Source: Promethearchaeia archaeon (GTDB lineage Archaea; Asgardarchaeota; Lokiarchaeia; Sigyniarchaeales; SOKP01). From it: a DNA stretch of 33,839 nt. This document shows, in pieces, positions 1 to 8,311 of this stretch (within the stretch, counting starts at the first letter, position 1; the number at the start of each line of letters is the position of its first letter). The notes under the pieces are model-generated. The model had not been told where the DNA came from and searched no databases. It saw nothing but the letters and a program-made list of their open reading frames with translations. A program made the position numbers and the translations under genes. The stretch lies in contig JAHQWY010000004.1 of NCBI GenBank assembly GCA_029856445.1, positions 1-33,839 on the forward strand, read 5' to 3'.

Positions 1-30
1 TGAATAGACAGATCTATTAATAAGTAAGTG

Positions 31-35
31 AAAAA
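31..35 (-). terminator. T-run terminator after tRNA-Gln
   Basis: On the minus strand five T residues follow the discriminator base immediately. Oligo-U tracts act as archaeal RNA polymerase terminators. There is no hairpin beyond the tRNA itself. Confidence 0.5.
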
Positions 36-139
36 TAGCCCAGCACGGATTCGAACCGTGGTCCAGGGGTTCAGAGCCCCCGATGCTTGACCATTTTACT
101 ATTGAGCAATAAATATGCCCAATTCTACACTACTGGGCT
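36..139 (-). tRNA. tRNA-Gln (CUG), interrupted in the D-loop
   Basis: Read on the minus strand, a 7-bp acceptor stem (AGCCCAG with CTGGGCT, discriminator A at 36), a 5-bp T-stem (CACGG/CCGTG around TTCGAAT) and a 5-bp anticodon stem (GGGGG/CCCCT) are all present. The anticodon loop CTCTGAA gives anticodon CUG, which decodes Gln CAG. The gene is 104 nt, about 31 nt longer than a class I tRNA. All the excess lies between A14-G15 and the conserved TGGTC of the D-loop. No CCA is encoded. A short T-run follows directly. The canonical 37/38 intron site is empty. Confidence 0.93.
94..124 (-). other. Probable D-loop intron of tRNA-Gln (about 31 nt)
   Basis: Removing these bases restores the common D-loop GTGTAG-TGGTCAAGC and a 73-nt mature tRNA. 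The segment forms an 8-bp hairpin (ATTGGGCA with TGCTCAAT, one G-U pair) around the 7-nt loop TATTTAT at about 101-123. I could not fit a strict 3-4-3 bulge-helix-bulge, so the exact splice sites may shift by a few bases. An uninterrupted tRNA would need a D-loop of more than 35 nt. Confidence 0.7.
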
Positions 140-161
140 ATTTAAAATGTTTTTCTAATTG

Positions 162-172
162 TTATAATTTTA
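162..172 (-). promoter_or_regulatory. TATA box of tRNA-Gln
   Basis: TAAAATTATAA on the minus strand lies 23-33 nt upstream of the mature tRNA 5' end, the expected spacing of an archaeal TATA box from its start site. Confidence 0.45.
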
Positions 173-308
173 TTTTTGTAAAAAATATTTGCTATTTAAT
201 AAAACTTGAAGATAAATACTGTAAAACAAGTATAATATAAGTAATTATTAATCCCTTTTTTTTGATCAAATAAGATAAATTTATTTATAAGGATCGATAT
301 TACTTAAC

Positions 309-447
309 TTGGATTACACAATTCGATTTGGAGGATTCAAAAAGATATCAGTTTCAAAAACTAATTTTTTAAACCCCGTGACTGAAAAAAAAACCCCGTA
401 AACTGAAAAAAACTTTTTAACAAAAATTCCTCCTATGTGTGATCCAA
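309..447. repeat. 139-bp nested inverted-repeat element
   Basis: The 377-bp gap between tRNA-Gln and the dGTPase gene has no convincing ORF but holds this structure. The outer arms are TTGGATTACACA (309-320) and TGTGTGATCCAA (436-447), 12 bp with one G-U position. Inside them GGAGGA (330-335) faces TCCTCC (428-433), and CAGTTT (349-354) faces AAACTG (400-405). It could be a structured 3' UTR or RNA of the minus-strand dGTPase transcript, or a small MITE-like element. No clear target-site duplication is visible. Confidence 0.5.
371..412. repeat. Two-copy 20-bp tandem repeat
   Basis: The unit at 371-390 (AAACCCCGTGACTGAAAAAA) is followed head-to-tail at 391-412 by a close copy reading AAACCCCGTAAACTG plus an A-run. 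It sits inside the inverted-repeat element. The C4 tracts stand out in otherwise AT-rich DNA. Confidence 0.6.
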
Positions 448-516
448 CCTTTTTTAGATTAAAATAAATATATGATATTAGTATAATATTTTCACTTTGA
501 GAAAAGCTAAATCTTT

Positions 517-1725
517 TTAACCAGATTTATCATTAAATAATTCAAAAATATCGCTAAAATATTTATCAGACATACCAGCAATATAATCTCTAACGATTAA
601 AGTCAATTTATTACTTTCTTTAAGAGGTTGGAAATAAGACCTACAATTTTTATCATCAATATATTCTATATGGTCTCTAAAAATAGGAGAATCATAATTA
701 TTCTCTTCTAAATCTTTTAAACATCTAGTAAAAATTAATTCAAACTTGTTTCTTAGGTTATCCACAAAATTTTTTTCGTGTGAATTTTTTTTAAAGAGAT
801 CTCGTCGAGTATATATTTTTTCATAATTAAAAGCTTTAAGTTCTTTTAAAGCTTCAAAAATTTTGTCAGAATAGCCAATAACGTCATTATCAAGGCTATA
901 ATTTAACAAATCTGTTATAAGAGTATTAATTATTTTAGCATTTGTATTCCCTAATACTTCTTTACAAAATTTTGGGATTTCATTTCGATTTATTAGTTTT
1001 AATAAAATAGCATCTTCAATATCCCTTCCAATATAACTTATGGTATCAGCAAATCTTACTGCTATTCCCTCATAAGACATTGGTATTCTTTTTATTTCAT
1101 CTTTATCAAAACAATCTGCATATTCTTTAAGATGATCTTCCCAAGTTTTTCCATTACGTTTAGCAGGTTTTAATTTCTGTTCATTAACTTCCCCATCATG
1201 ACAAAGAATACCATCTAGAACTTGTAATGTCAAGTTAAGTCCATTAGCCGGTTTTTCGGGAAATCTTTTTTCAAGATGAGAAAGCCATCTTATACCTTGA
1301 GCATTATGGCTAAAATTTCCCATATTGTATTCTCCACTAAGGTCATTTAATATTTCCTCTCCAAGATGCCCAAATGGAGAATGTCCTATATCATGCCCTA
1401 AAGCTATCGCTTCTATTAAATCAGTATTCAATCTTAAGACACGTCCGATCTGCCTGCTGACTCTTGATACTAAAGTAACATGAAGAGATCTATGTGTAAT
1501 ATTAGCGTTATTGATATCAAAGAATACTTGAGATTTATCTATGTATCTAGCAAATGATTTGCTATGAACAATGCGATCTACATCTCGAAAGAAAGGAGGA
1601 CGTATATCTTCACTTTCATCTTTATAGTATCTAGTTGCTTCTGCATCTATTATCCCGTGAATTCCCACATTAACATCTCTCTTCATCCGCGCTTGCAATT
1701 GCTCAGTTGTTTTCTTATGCATCAC
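517..1725 (-). CDS. dgt: dGTPase-like HD-domain triphosphohydrolase
   Basis: This protein of 402 residues belongs to the deoxyguanosine-triphosphate triphosphohydrolase branch of the HD superfamily, which hydrolyses dNTPs to deoxynucleosides and triphosphate. The N-terminal half carries the metal-binding HD signature: H near residue 78 (THRSLH), GHDIGHSPFGHLGE near residue 110, HNAQG near residue 140, and a later D in the AVRFADTISYIGRD stretch. Length fits the short dGTPase-like proteins. The first codon is GTG (1725-1723) followed immediately by ATG, so either could be used. It probably tunes dNTP pools. Substrate preference cannot be read from the sequence. It stands alone on its strand, 105 nt downstream of the start-proximal end of the NapH-like gene's 3' region. 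Confidence 0.88.
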   Translation of the reverse strand: MMHKKTTEQLQARMKRDVNVGIHGIIDAEATRYYKDESEDIRPPFFRDVDRIVHSKSFARYIDKSQVFFDINNANITHRSLHVTLVSRVSRQIGRVLRLNTDLIEAIALGHDIGHSPFGHLGEEILNDLSGEYNMGNFSHNAQGIRWLSHLEKRFPEKPANGLNLTLQVLDGILCHDGEVNEQKLKPAKRNGKTWEDHLKEYADCFDKDEIKRIPMSYEGIAVRFADTISYIGRDIEDAILLKLINRNEIPKFCKEVLGNTNAKIINTLITDLLNYSLDNDVIGYSDKIFEALKELKAFNYEKIYTRRDLFKKNSHEKNFVDNLRNKFELIFTRCLKDLEENNYDSPIFRDHIEYIDDKNCRSYFQPLKESNKLTLIVRDYIAGMSDKYFSDIFELFNDKSG

Positions 1726-1830
1726 TAAATTAAATCATTGTATAATTGTATTTAATATAAGATTTATATGATAAAAATAAAGATTTTTCTTATCTAAAAA
1801 TTTCGTTTATAATAATCTTTATTTTAGATA

Positions 1831-2778
1831 TTACCCAAATTTCATATCAATTGCATCGTAGGGGCATGCTTCTTTACATTTCAAGCAAAAATTGCACTCT
1901 CCTTTACCAGTAAAAAACTCAAAAGGTTCATCCAATATCCTTATTTGTTTTGGACAAATATTTTCACATATCCCACAATCGGATCTTCCTACGCATCTGA
2001 CGGGATTTCTTGTTAATTTTAGAAAAGAATATTCTGATACAGTTGAGGCAATAGCGGCAAAAGGGCAAAAATACCTACAATATACTCGTGGATACCATAC
2101 AGATAATATGATTATTATCAAATAGAAGAAAAATATTATAAATGTCACCAAATTAGAGAATAATGGTTGTAAGCTCCCCGTATTAATCATATCTTTTATT
2201 ATATTTGGAAAGAATACAAATATGTATTCTGATAAGGAAAAAAATCCCATTGGTTTTCTTCCAAAATCCCCAATGTTTGCTCTATAATCTACATAAAATT
2301 CATAATTTGTCGACATTGTAATTCCCAAAGGAAGTACAATAATTATAATCAAAATTACAAACGTATATTTAACTTTTAACAGTGATTTATGAGTATTGAT
2401 TTTTATACTCCTTTTAGGTGTAGGAATAGCTGCACATGCGTCTTGAATTGTACCAACAGGACAAACCCACCCACAAAAAACACGATTGGTAAGTAATAGG
2501 ATAATTATTAAAGCAGCAATTAAAAATACTGGAAAAATTCCATCTACGATAAAATAAAAAATATACTCCAAAATCCCTGCTCCACTCGAAATTGGATTTC
2601 TTGGGGAATTTAAAATAGGAAGTACTTTTACAAGGCTTTCCATACTTAATAAATTTATACTAAAAATTAATTCTAAGAGAATATAATTAATTATTATAAA
2701 AGCAATGATCTGAACGATATGTCTAGATATTGTCGTTCGATGATTTTTGATATTTATTAGAAAGCTTTTAATATTCAA
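1831..2778 (-). CDS. NapH/MauN-type membrane 4Fe-4S polyferredoxin
   Basis: This 315-residue integral membrane iron-sulfur protein has about five hydrophobic segments: near residues 20-45, 72-97, 133-152, 180-198 and 210-228. It contains the paired cytoplasmic motifs typical of NapH/CcoG/MauN relatives, CGWVCPVG (from C102) and YCRYFCPF (near 230). The C-terminus carries two 4Fe-4S sets, C-x5-C-x2-C-x3-CP and C-x2-C-x2-C-x3-CP (about 262-305). Such proteins move electrons between a membrane donor and a partner oxidoreductase. No partner gene lies beside it, so its pathway is open. The start is TTG at 2778, chosen because it begins just before the first membrane segment. Confidence 0.85.
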   Translation of the reverse strand: MNIKSFLINIKNHRTTISRHIVQIIAFIIINYILLELIFSINLLSMESLVKVLPILNSPRNPISSGAGILEYIFYFIVDGIFPVFLIAALIIILLLTNRVFCGWVCPVGTIQDACAAIPTPKRSIKINTHKSLLKVKYTFVILIIIIVLPLGITMSTNYEFYVDYRANIGDFGRKPMGFFSLSEYIFVFFPNIIKDMINTGSLQPLFSNLVTFIIFFFYLIIIILSVWYPRVYCRYFCPFAAIASTVSEYSFLKLTRNPVRCVGRSDCGICENICPKQIRILDEPFEFFTGKGECNFCLKCKEACPYDAIDMKFG

Positions 2779-2948
2779 AAATTACCACTAAATATTTAAT
2801 TAAAAAAGTTAATTAATACTGTTTAAAAAAATTAATTCTTCTCTTAAGAAATGTTATAAGGAGAAAAAGAGCTATTTGAGTTAATTTTATGCAGATTCTT
2901 TTATCTTTCTAATCCGCTAATAAACAAAGCAGGTTGTGGAAAGTTTAT

Positions 2949-4859
2949 TTACTTCAGTAAAACTGTTTCCAAATTCACAGGACTTTTTGTTTGTTTCCTT
3001 AGTTTTTTATGTATCATCGTTGATAAGCTTACACATTTAGAAGCTTCTCCATGATTTACTATTATGGATTTAGGTCTTGGCTGAATTCGTCTTAAAAACT
3101 GTGAGATTTGACTACGTGAGGAATGTCCTGAAAACCCTTCAAGCGTAAAAGTTTTTAGATTTATTTTAACAAGTTGAGTACGTCCTTTCGCATCTACATA
3201 AGTAAACTCTCGAAATCCCTTTTGAATTCTTGAGCCTAAAGTTCCGTTTACTTGATAGGAAACAAAAATAAGAGTATTTTTAGGATCATTTGCCATTTCT
3301 CTTAAATATTGTACAGATGGGCCACCTATAAGCATTCCACTTGTGGCTAAAATAATACAAGGTCCACCTTTAATTATATCTAATCGTTCATCTTGCGCCG
3401 AGACTGTTTCAAAATAATCACTTAAAAAGGGATTTTTTCCTTGATGTAAAATTTTCTCTCTTAAATCGCTACTTAAAAAGTCTGGGTTGGCTGTATGTAT
3501 TGCTGTAGCTTCACTAATTAATCCATCGATGAAAATTGGAACTTTATCAATAAATCCTTTATCAATATATTCTTCAAGTACAATTAAAAGCTCTTGAGCA
3601 CGTCCAACTGCAAGAACTGGAACTAAAACTTTTCCTCCTCTTTTAAGGGTAGAATTTAAAATCTGTTTCAATTCCTTTTCAGATTCTTGTCTACTTGGGA
3701 TACGATCTTGAGGTCCGCCATATGTTGATTCTATTAATAAGCTTTCAACTCTAGGAAACTTTACTGTCGCTTTTTCTAATAATCGAGTTTTTTGAAATTT
3801 AAAATCTCCTGTATATACAAAATTATAATCTCCCTTACCAAAATGCAAATGAATCATCGATGAACCTAGAATATGACCAGAATTATGAAGTGTTAATTTA
3901 ATATCGGGAGCAATATCAGTTACCTTTCCCCATGAAAGCGGTATAGTATGAAGAACCGTTTGTTTAACATCTCTTTTAGAATATGGTAAAGGTGTTCCTT
4001 CCTTTTCACATATTTGAATAAAATCTAGTTGCAACATTGTGGCTAAATTACGTGTAGGTAGAGTACAATAAACTGGACCACGATACCCATATTTATAGAG
4101 AAAAGGAACAAGACCACAATGATCTAGATGGGCATGAGATATTATAATAGCATCAAGATCTCTTAAAGAGAATTCGGGTATATCGAAAAATGGAAATTTA
4201 TCATTAGGATTCCCTATATTTAATCCTACATCTAATAAGACACTACTATCTCTCGTCTGCATTAATATGCAAGACCGTCCTACTTCACGAAAACCACCTA
4301 ATGCTGTTAATCTTATATTTAAATCCTTAAAAAGGGGTGGTCTATGAATTCTTTTACCAATTTCTAATAGTATATCCTTTTGGGTTTGTCTTTCTTTTTT
4401 AAGCATACCTCTAATTAATTGAATAGTTCTAGATGTAAGTGGAGGTGTCCTGATGGTTTTGGGTTGCCAAAATGTATTCGATCGGATTTCTTTTAAATTA
4501 ATTCCCTTTTTGCCAATTACAAGCCCAGGTTTTCCGGATTCAATTATTACCTCACCGCGTGTGTGATCAAACTCAATTGCGCTAATTTCTGCATCTTCAT
4601 TGACCAAATTTCTTATATATTCTTCAGTTTCCGCAGGATCCTTACGCTTGTCTACATTCCAACGAAAAACCACACGTTTTCTCATGGTTTTAGCTAAGTC
4701 TTTCAGAATTGTAGAGCTTTCAATAGCATCTACATCTGAATTTTCAGAATACACAGCAATTTCAGGTCCCTCAAATTCAATTTTATTAACAATTATTTCA
4801 GGTGGAAGGTTATTAATAATTTCTTCTCTAATTCGTAAAAGTTCTCCTTCAAAACTCAT
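2949..4859 (-). CDS. fttA: FttA / aCPSF1: KH and metallo-beta-lactamase beta-CASP ribonuclease
   Basis: This 636-residue archaeal homologue of eukaryotic CPSF73/IntS11 is the transcription termination factor that cleaves nascent RNA at U-rich sites and also acts as an endo/5'-3' exonuclease. The order is an N-terminal KH region (about 1-180, with GLVIGKKG near residue 112), then the metallo-beta-lactamase domain with HAHLDHCG near residue 242 as the zinc-binding HxHxDH motif. A beta-CASP insertion follows (about 400-530), and C-terminal histidine motifs GHSSRSQ and NHGEASKC complete the site. All motifs look intact and the length is typical. ATG start at 4859. It is monocistronic, with a 407-bp divergent intergenic region upstream. 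Its presence fits the T-run terminators seen in this window. Confidence 0.95.
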   Translation of the reverse strand: MSFEGELLRIREEIINNLPPEIIVNKIEFEGPEIAVYSENSDVDAIESSTILKDLAKTMRKRVVFRWNVDKRKDPAETEEYIRNLVNEDAEISAIEFDHTRGEVIIESGKPGLVIGKKGINLKEIRSNTFWQPKTIRTPPLTSRTIQLIRGMLKKERQTQKDILLEIGKRIHRPPLFKDLNIRLTALGGFREVGRSCILMQTRDSSVLLDVGLNIGNPNDKFPFFDIPEFSLRDLDAIIISHAHLDHCGLVPFLYKYGYRGPVYCTLPTRNLATMLQLDFIQICEKEGTPLPYSKRDVKQTVLHTIPLSWGKVTDIAPDIKLTLHNSGHILGSSMIHLHFGKGDYNFVYTGDFKFQKTRLLEKATVKFPRVESLLIESTYGGPQDRIPSRQESEKELKQILNSTLKRGGKVLVPVLAVGRAQELLIVLEEYIDKGFIDKVPIFIDGLISEATAIHTANPDFLSSDLREKILHQGKNPFLSDYFETVSAQDERLDIIKGGPCIILATSGMLIGGPSVQYLREMANDPKNTLIFVSYQVNGTLGSRIQKGFREFTYVDAKGRTQLVKINLKTFTLEGFSGHSSRSQISQFLRRIQPRPKSIIVNHGEASKCVSLSTMIHKKLRKQTKSPVNLETVLLK

Positions 4860-5266
4860 AATTATTCATTTTTTTTTTCTAATTTCTGTATCTAGCTAAA
4901 TGATTATATTTAGAATCTGATTTATTCTCTAATAATTTGCCTATAAAGCAACAATCTCAATATATTAAAATACTTATTAATAACACTTGAAATTTTATTT
5001 ATATTTATATGTTCTAATTTTTTCTAAACACTATTATGAATAAATAGAATTCCATTCTCTTACAATTAACCTCAGTTAAAGGAGAGAATCGTTTTTAGAG
5101 TGAAATATTTCTAAATTTCTAAGATAGATATGAATTATTCAAATAAAAACATTATGATTATAAAAAAATAAAGAATTTGACAAGTTAAGAATATATAACT
5201 GGTTTCTAAATAATACTTTACTTTTATTTAGATATATTTTTTTGAAAATATTGATTAGTGTGAATT
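4860..5266. other. Divergent intergenic region, fttA/purN
   Basis: 407 bp of very AT-rich DNA between two divergent genes. I see no ORF with coding character. It must hold both promoters. TTTAGATATAT at about 5227-5237 lies about 30 nt before the purN start and could serve a leaderless transcript. The only other structure is the hairpin at 5054-5089. Confidence 0.5.
5054..5089 (+). other. Two-part hairpin followed by a T-run
   Basis: ATTCTCT (5054-5060) pairs with AGAGAAT (5083-5089), and inside it TTAAC pairs with GTTAA around the 4-nt loop CTCA. A run of five T residues begins at 5092. It resembles a terminator or the end of a small RNA, but no gene runs into it on the plus strand. Confidence 0.4.
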
Positions 5267-5899
5267 ATGAGTAAACTAAAAATTGGGGCTATTGCTAGCG
5301 GATCTGGATCAAATTTTGAAAGCATTGTTCAGTCATGTGAAGACGGTATTTTGAAAGAAAAAGCCACCGTAGAAGTTTTAATTTGTAATAAAGCAGGAGC
5401 ATATTGTATGGAACGAGCTAAAAACCACAATATTCCTTATTTTTTAATTGAATCAGATAAACATGAGGGAACAAGAGAAGAATTTGACCAAAAAATGATT
5501 GAAGTATTAGATCGGCATAATTGTGAACTAATAGTACTAGTAGGGTATATGCGTTTTGTTAGTGAATTGTTTATCAATCATTTTAAAGGAAATATTATGA
5601 ATATACATCCTGCCCTCTTACCTAGTTTTAAAGGAATGCATGCACATGAGGATGCTTTAAAATATGGGGTCAAAGTATCGGGAGTTACAGTACATTTTGT
5701 TGATATTCATGAAGATCATGGCCCAATCATTATCCAGAAAGCAGTCCCAGTTTTTGATACAGACACTAAAGAGACTTTAGGGGCAAGAATTCTAAAATGG
5801 GAACATAAAGCTTTTCCAAAAGCAATTGAACTTTTCTGTGATAGACGGTTACACGTTGATGGGCGGATTGTTAGAATAGATGGGCAAGTAAATTTATAA
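5267..5899 (+). CDS. purN: Phosphoribosylglycinamide formyltransferase PurN
   Basis: This protein of 210 residues, the usual PurN length, transfers a formyl group from 10-formyltetrahydrofolate to GAR in de novo purine synthesis. The N-terminal phosphate-binding loop ASGSGSNFESI is present. The catalytic signature NIHPALLPSFKG near residues 106-117 supplies the conserved Asn and His. The catalytic Asp lies in VHFVDIHEDHGPII near residue 144. No essential residue appears to be missing. ATG start at 5267. It is the first of two same-strand genes, but a 211-bp gap with a strong inverted repeat separates it from the EF-2 paralogue, so co-transcription is doubtful. No other purine gene is in the window. 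Confidence 0.96.
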   Translation: MSKLKIGAIASGSGSNFESIVQSCEDGILKEKATVEVLICNKAGAYCMERAKNHNIPYFLIESDKHEGTREEFDQKMIEVLDRHNCELIVLVGYMRFVSELFINHFKGNIMNIHPALLPSFKGMHAHEDALKYGVKVSGVTVHFVDIHEDHGPIIIQKAVPVFDTDTKETLGARILKWEHKAFPKAIELFCDRRLHVDGRIVRIDGQVNL

Positions 5900-5916
5900 A
5901 TTTTTTCATTAAATAA

Positions 5917-6018
5917 AGGGAAATGATTTTAATGCGCTTTCTGACCCAACGGATTAAAATAGTTTTTGAACTGTTTTCAAAATGACGAAGATCTTGAGTA
6001 GCGAGAAATCATTTCCCT
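5917..6018 (+). ncRNA. Putative structured RNA closed by a 13-bp perfect stem
   Basis: AGGGAAATGATTT at 5917-5929 is the exact reverse complement of AAATCATTTCCCT at 6006-6018, enclosing 76 nt. Inside are further helices: CGCT/AGCG close to the main stem and TTTTGA/TCAAAA around a 7-nt loop (about 5965-5984). Loose C/D-like boxes occur (CTGA at 5941, ATGACGA at 5982) but their spacing does not fit a C/D guide RNA. It begins 18 nt after purN stops and ends about 100 nt before the EF-2 paralogue. It may be an independent small RNA, a 3' UTR element of purN, or a short inverted-repeat element. The strand is assumed from its neighbours. Confidence 0.5.
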
Positions 6019-6116
6019 CCTTTTATGAGTTATCCTTCGAAATAAGTAAACGCTAAAGTTTTAATCAAATTAATTATAATCATTAATAAATATTTAGATA
6101 CCTGTTATATTTGAGT

Positions 6117-8306
6117 ATGCCTCGTAGAAAGGAAATCACTGAAATACTTAATTTAATGGAAAAAACTCAAAATATTCGCAACACTGCTTTAGCTGGTCAT
6201 ATAGATCATGGTAAAACCACGCTTTCTGATTCATTACTAAGTGAAGCAGGTTTTTTATCGCCCGATCTAGCAGGTGAAGCACGTGCTTTAGATTATCTTG
6301 AGGAAGAACAGCAACGCGGAATAACTATGAAATCTGCTAATATTTCATTATACTATGAGAAATCACTTGAAGGTCATGAGCCTTTTGTTATTAATTTAGT
6401 TGATACTCCCGGTCATTTAGATTTTAGTGGTAAGGTAACTCGAGCTCTAAGACTTATTGATGGAGTTGTAATTGTTGTCGATGCTGTTGAAGAAATAATT
6501 ACTCAATCCGAGACAGTTATTAAACAAGCATTACAAGAAGGAGTAAAGCCAGTCCTTTTTATCAATAAAGTTGATAGGTTAATTAGAGAATTAAGACTTT
6601 CAGATGATGAGATCAAGGAAAAGTATATTAGAATAATAAAATCCTTTAATAAGTTAATTGATCGATTTGCTGATCCTCCATTTAATAAGAAGTGGAAGGT
6701 GTCACCATTATCTGGAAACGTTGCTTTTGGATCAGCGCTTCATAAATGGGGATTCACTCTAAATATTTTAGAAAAATCTGATTTAACTTTTAAAGATATT
6801 AGAGAAAGATATAAAAAGGACACGTACACAAAAGAAAGTTATTCAGACTTAACTCAATATTTTCCGATTCATAAAGCAATATTAGAAATGGTTGTAGACC
6901 ATTTACCAAATCCAATTGAAGCTCAAAAATATAGAATAGGAAAAATATGGGATGGAGATCTAAATTCTGATTTAGGAAAAGCGATGATTAACTGTGATCC
7001 TGATGGGCCATTAATTATCTGTTTAAGTAAAGTGCAAGCCGATAAACATGGTCTAGTTGCTACAGGAAGAATATTTTGTGGGAGTTGTGCTAAAAAAAGT
7101 GAAATTTTTCTTATAAATGAGAATAATTTTGAAACGATTCAAAGAATTGCTATTTTTATGGGGCAAAGAAGAGAACAAGTTGATAAAATCCCCGTGGGTA
7201 ATATTGTAGCAATTGAGGGTTTGAAACTTATTAGAAGTGGTGAAACCATCATTGATAGTAATCATATTAATGGTATGGTGCCATTTGAAAGTGTTAAGTA
7301 CGTAACTACTCCAGTAGTGACTGTTTCGATTGAACCAGAATATCTTAGAGATTTGGATAGAATGAAAGAATTAATTGAGAATATATTAATAGAAGATCCA
7401 AATCTAAAATTTGAGATCAATGAGGAAACAGGAGAATTCTTATTATCTGGAATGGGTCCTCTTCATCTTGAAGTCACAGCTAACGAGATAGGAAAGAGAG
7501 GTGTAAATATTACTGTATCGGATCCAAGACCCGTCTTTAAAGAATCTTGTCGACATAACTCTTCTTCTATAGAAGTAAAATCTTCTGAAAGTAAAAATAT
7601 TTTAAAACTAAGTGTAGAAAGATTAGACAAGAAAACAGTCAGATTTTTCCAAAATATTGATTACAGAACAATCAAACCTTTTAATGTTTTAAAAGAGGTC
7701 TTAAAGGAGAATACAGGTTTAAGCAATAAAGAGGCTGAAAATTTTTGGATATGTGATGATGATCAAAATATAATAATATACGATGTAGGTAATGATTTAG
7801 ATGAATCGTATAAAAATGCAATAATTGAAATATTTAAAAAAATAAAATTAAGTGGACCGTTATGTAACGAGAAACTTGCCGAACTAAAAATAAGAATTGA
7901 GGATTTATTTATTGATACTACTCTACAAGATAGCGTTTTTAATGATTTATCTATTATGTTTTATGAAGCAATAAAAAAAGGATTAATGGAGGCAGAATTA
8001 ATTCTATTAGAACCGATTTATCATACGATAATACAGCTTCCTCCTGATTATATTAAAAATACTGTCTCATTACTTTCAAAATATTCTGCAAAAATTAAGA
8101 GTATTGATCAAGAAAAGGAATACCAAGCGATTATTGAAATTCTTTTATCCGTCCGTAATTCTATAAAATTTGCTGAAGACATACGAAGTTCGACTTCTGG
8201 AAGAGCTTTTTGGCAAAATGAGTTCCATGCATTCATGGAGGTCCCGAAACATGAATCTCAACGAATTATTGAAAGTATAAAATTTTTAAAAGGATTAACT
8301 TGGTAA
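6117..8306 (+). CDS. EF-2 paralogue (aEF-2p-like) lacking the diphthamide loop
   Basis: This 729-residue translational GTPase has full EF-2 architecture. The G domain has AGHIDHGKTT (G1), QQRGIT (G2), DTPGH (G3), NKVD (G4) and the EF-2 hallmark NVAFGSALHKWGF. Domains II and III end in GMGPLHLEV. Domain IV contains SGPLC, and domain V contains STSGRAFWQNEF. The domain IV tip, where aEF-2 and eEF-2 carry the diphthamide histidine (HEDAIHRGPAQ-type loop), reads TTLQDSVFNDLSI here, so that His and its surroundings are absent. Asgard genomes are known to carry a diphthamide-less EF-2 paralogue beside a normal aEF-2, and I assign this gene there. The normal copy is not in the window. ATG at 6117 is preferred over TTG at 6111 because MPRRKE matches the family start. 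An AT-rich box near 6085-6095 suggests a leaderless transcript. Confidence 0.9.
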   Translation: MPRRKEITEILNLMEKTQNIRNTALAGHIDHGKTTLSDSLLSEAGFLSPDLAGEARALDYLEEEQQRGITMKSANISLYYEKSLEGHEPFVINLVDTPGHLDFSGKVTRALRLIDGVVIVVDAVEEIITQSETVIKQALQEGVKPVLFINKVDRLIRELRLSDDEIKEKYIRIIKSFNKLIDRFADPPFNKKWKVSPLSGNVAFGSALHKWGFTLNILEKSDLTFKDIRERYKKDTYTKESYSDLTQYFPIHKAILEMVVDHLPNPIEAQKYRIGKIWDGDLNSDLGKAMINCDPDGPLIICLSKVQADKHGLVATGRIFCGSCAKKSEIFLINENNFETIQRIAIFMGQRREQVDKIPVGNIVAIEGLKLIRSGETIIDSNHINGMVPFESVKYVTTPVVTVSIEPEYLRDLDRMKELIENILIEDPNLKFEINEETGEFLLSGMGPLHLEVTANEIGKRGVNITVSDPRPVFKESCRHNSSSIEVKSSESKNILKLSVERLDKKTVRFFQNIDYRTIKPFNVLKEVLKENTGLSNKEAENFWICDDDQNIIIYDVGNDLDESYKNAIIEIFKKIKLSGPLCNEKLAELKIRIEDLFIDTTLQDSVFNDLSIMFYEAIKKGLMEAELILLEPIYHTIIQLPPDYIKNTVSLLSKYSAKIKSIDQEKEYQAIIEILLSVRNSIKFAEDIRSSTSGRAFWQNEFHAFMEVPKHESQRIIESIKFLKGLTW

Positions 8307-8311
8307 AGGGT

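Noticed and set aside
371-412. CRISPR array
   Set aside because: Only two adjacent 20-bp copies with no spacer between them and no cas genes anywhere in the window.
5917-6018. C/D box guide RNA
   Set aside because: CTGA and ATGACGA boxes occur, but D'-C' spacing (about 38 nt) and C'-D spacing (about 5 nt) do not fit, and the 13-bp closing stem is unusual for that class.
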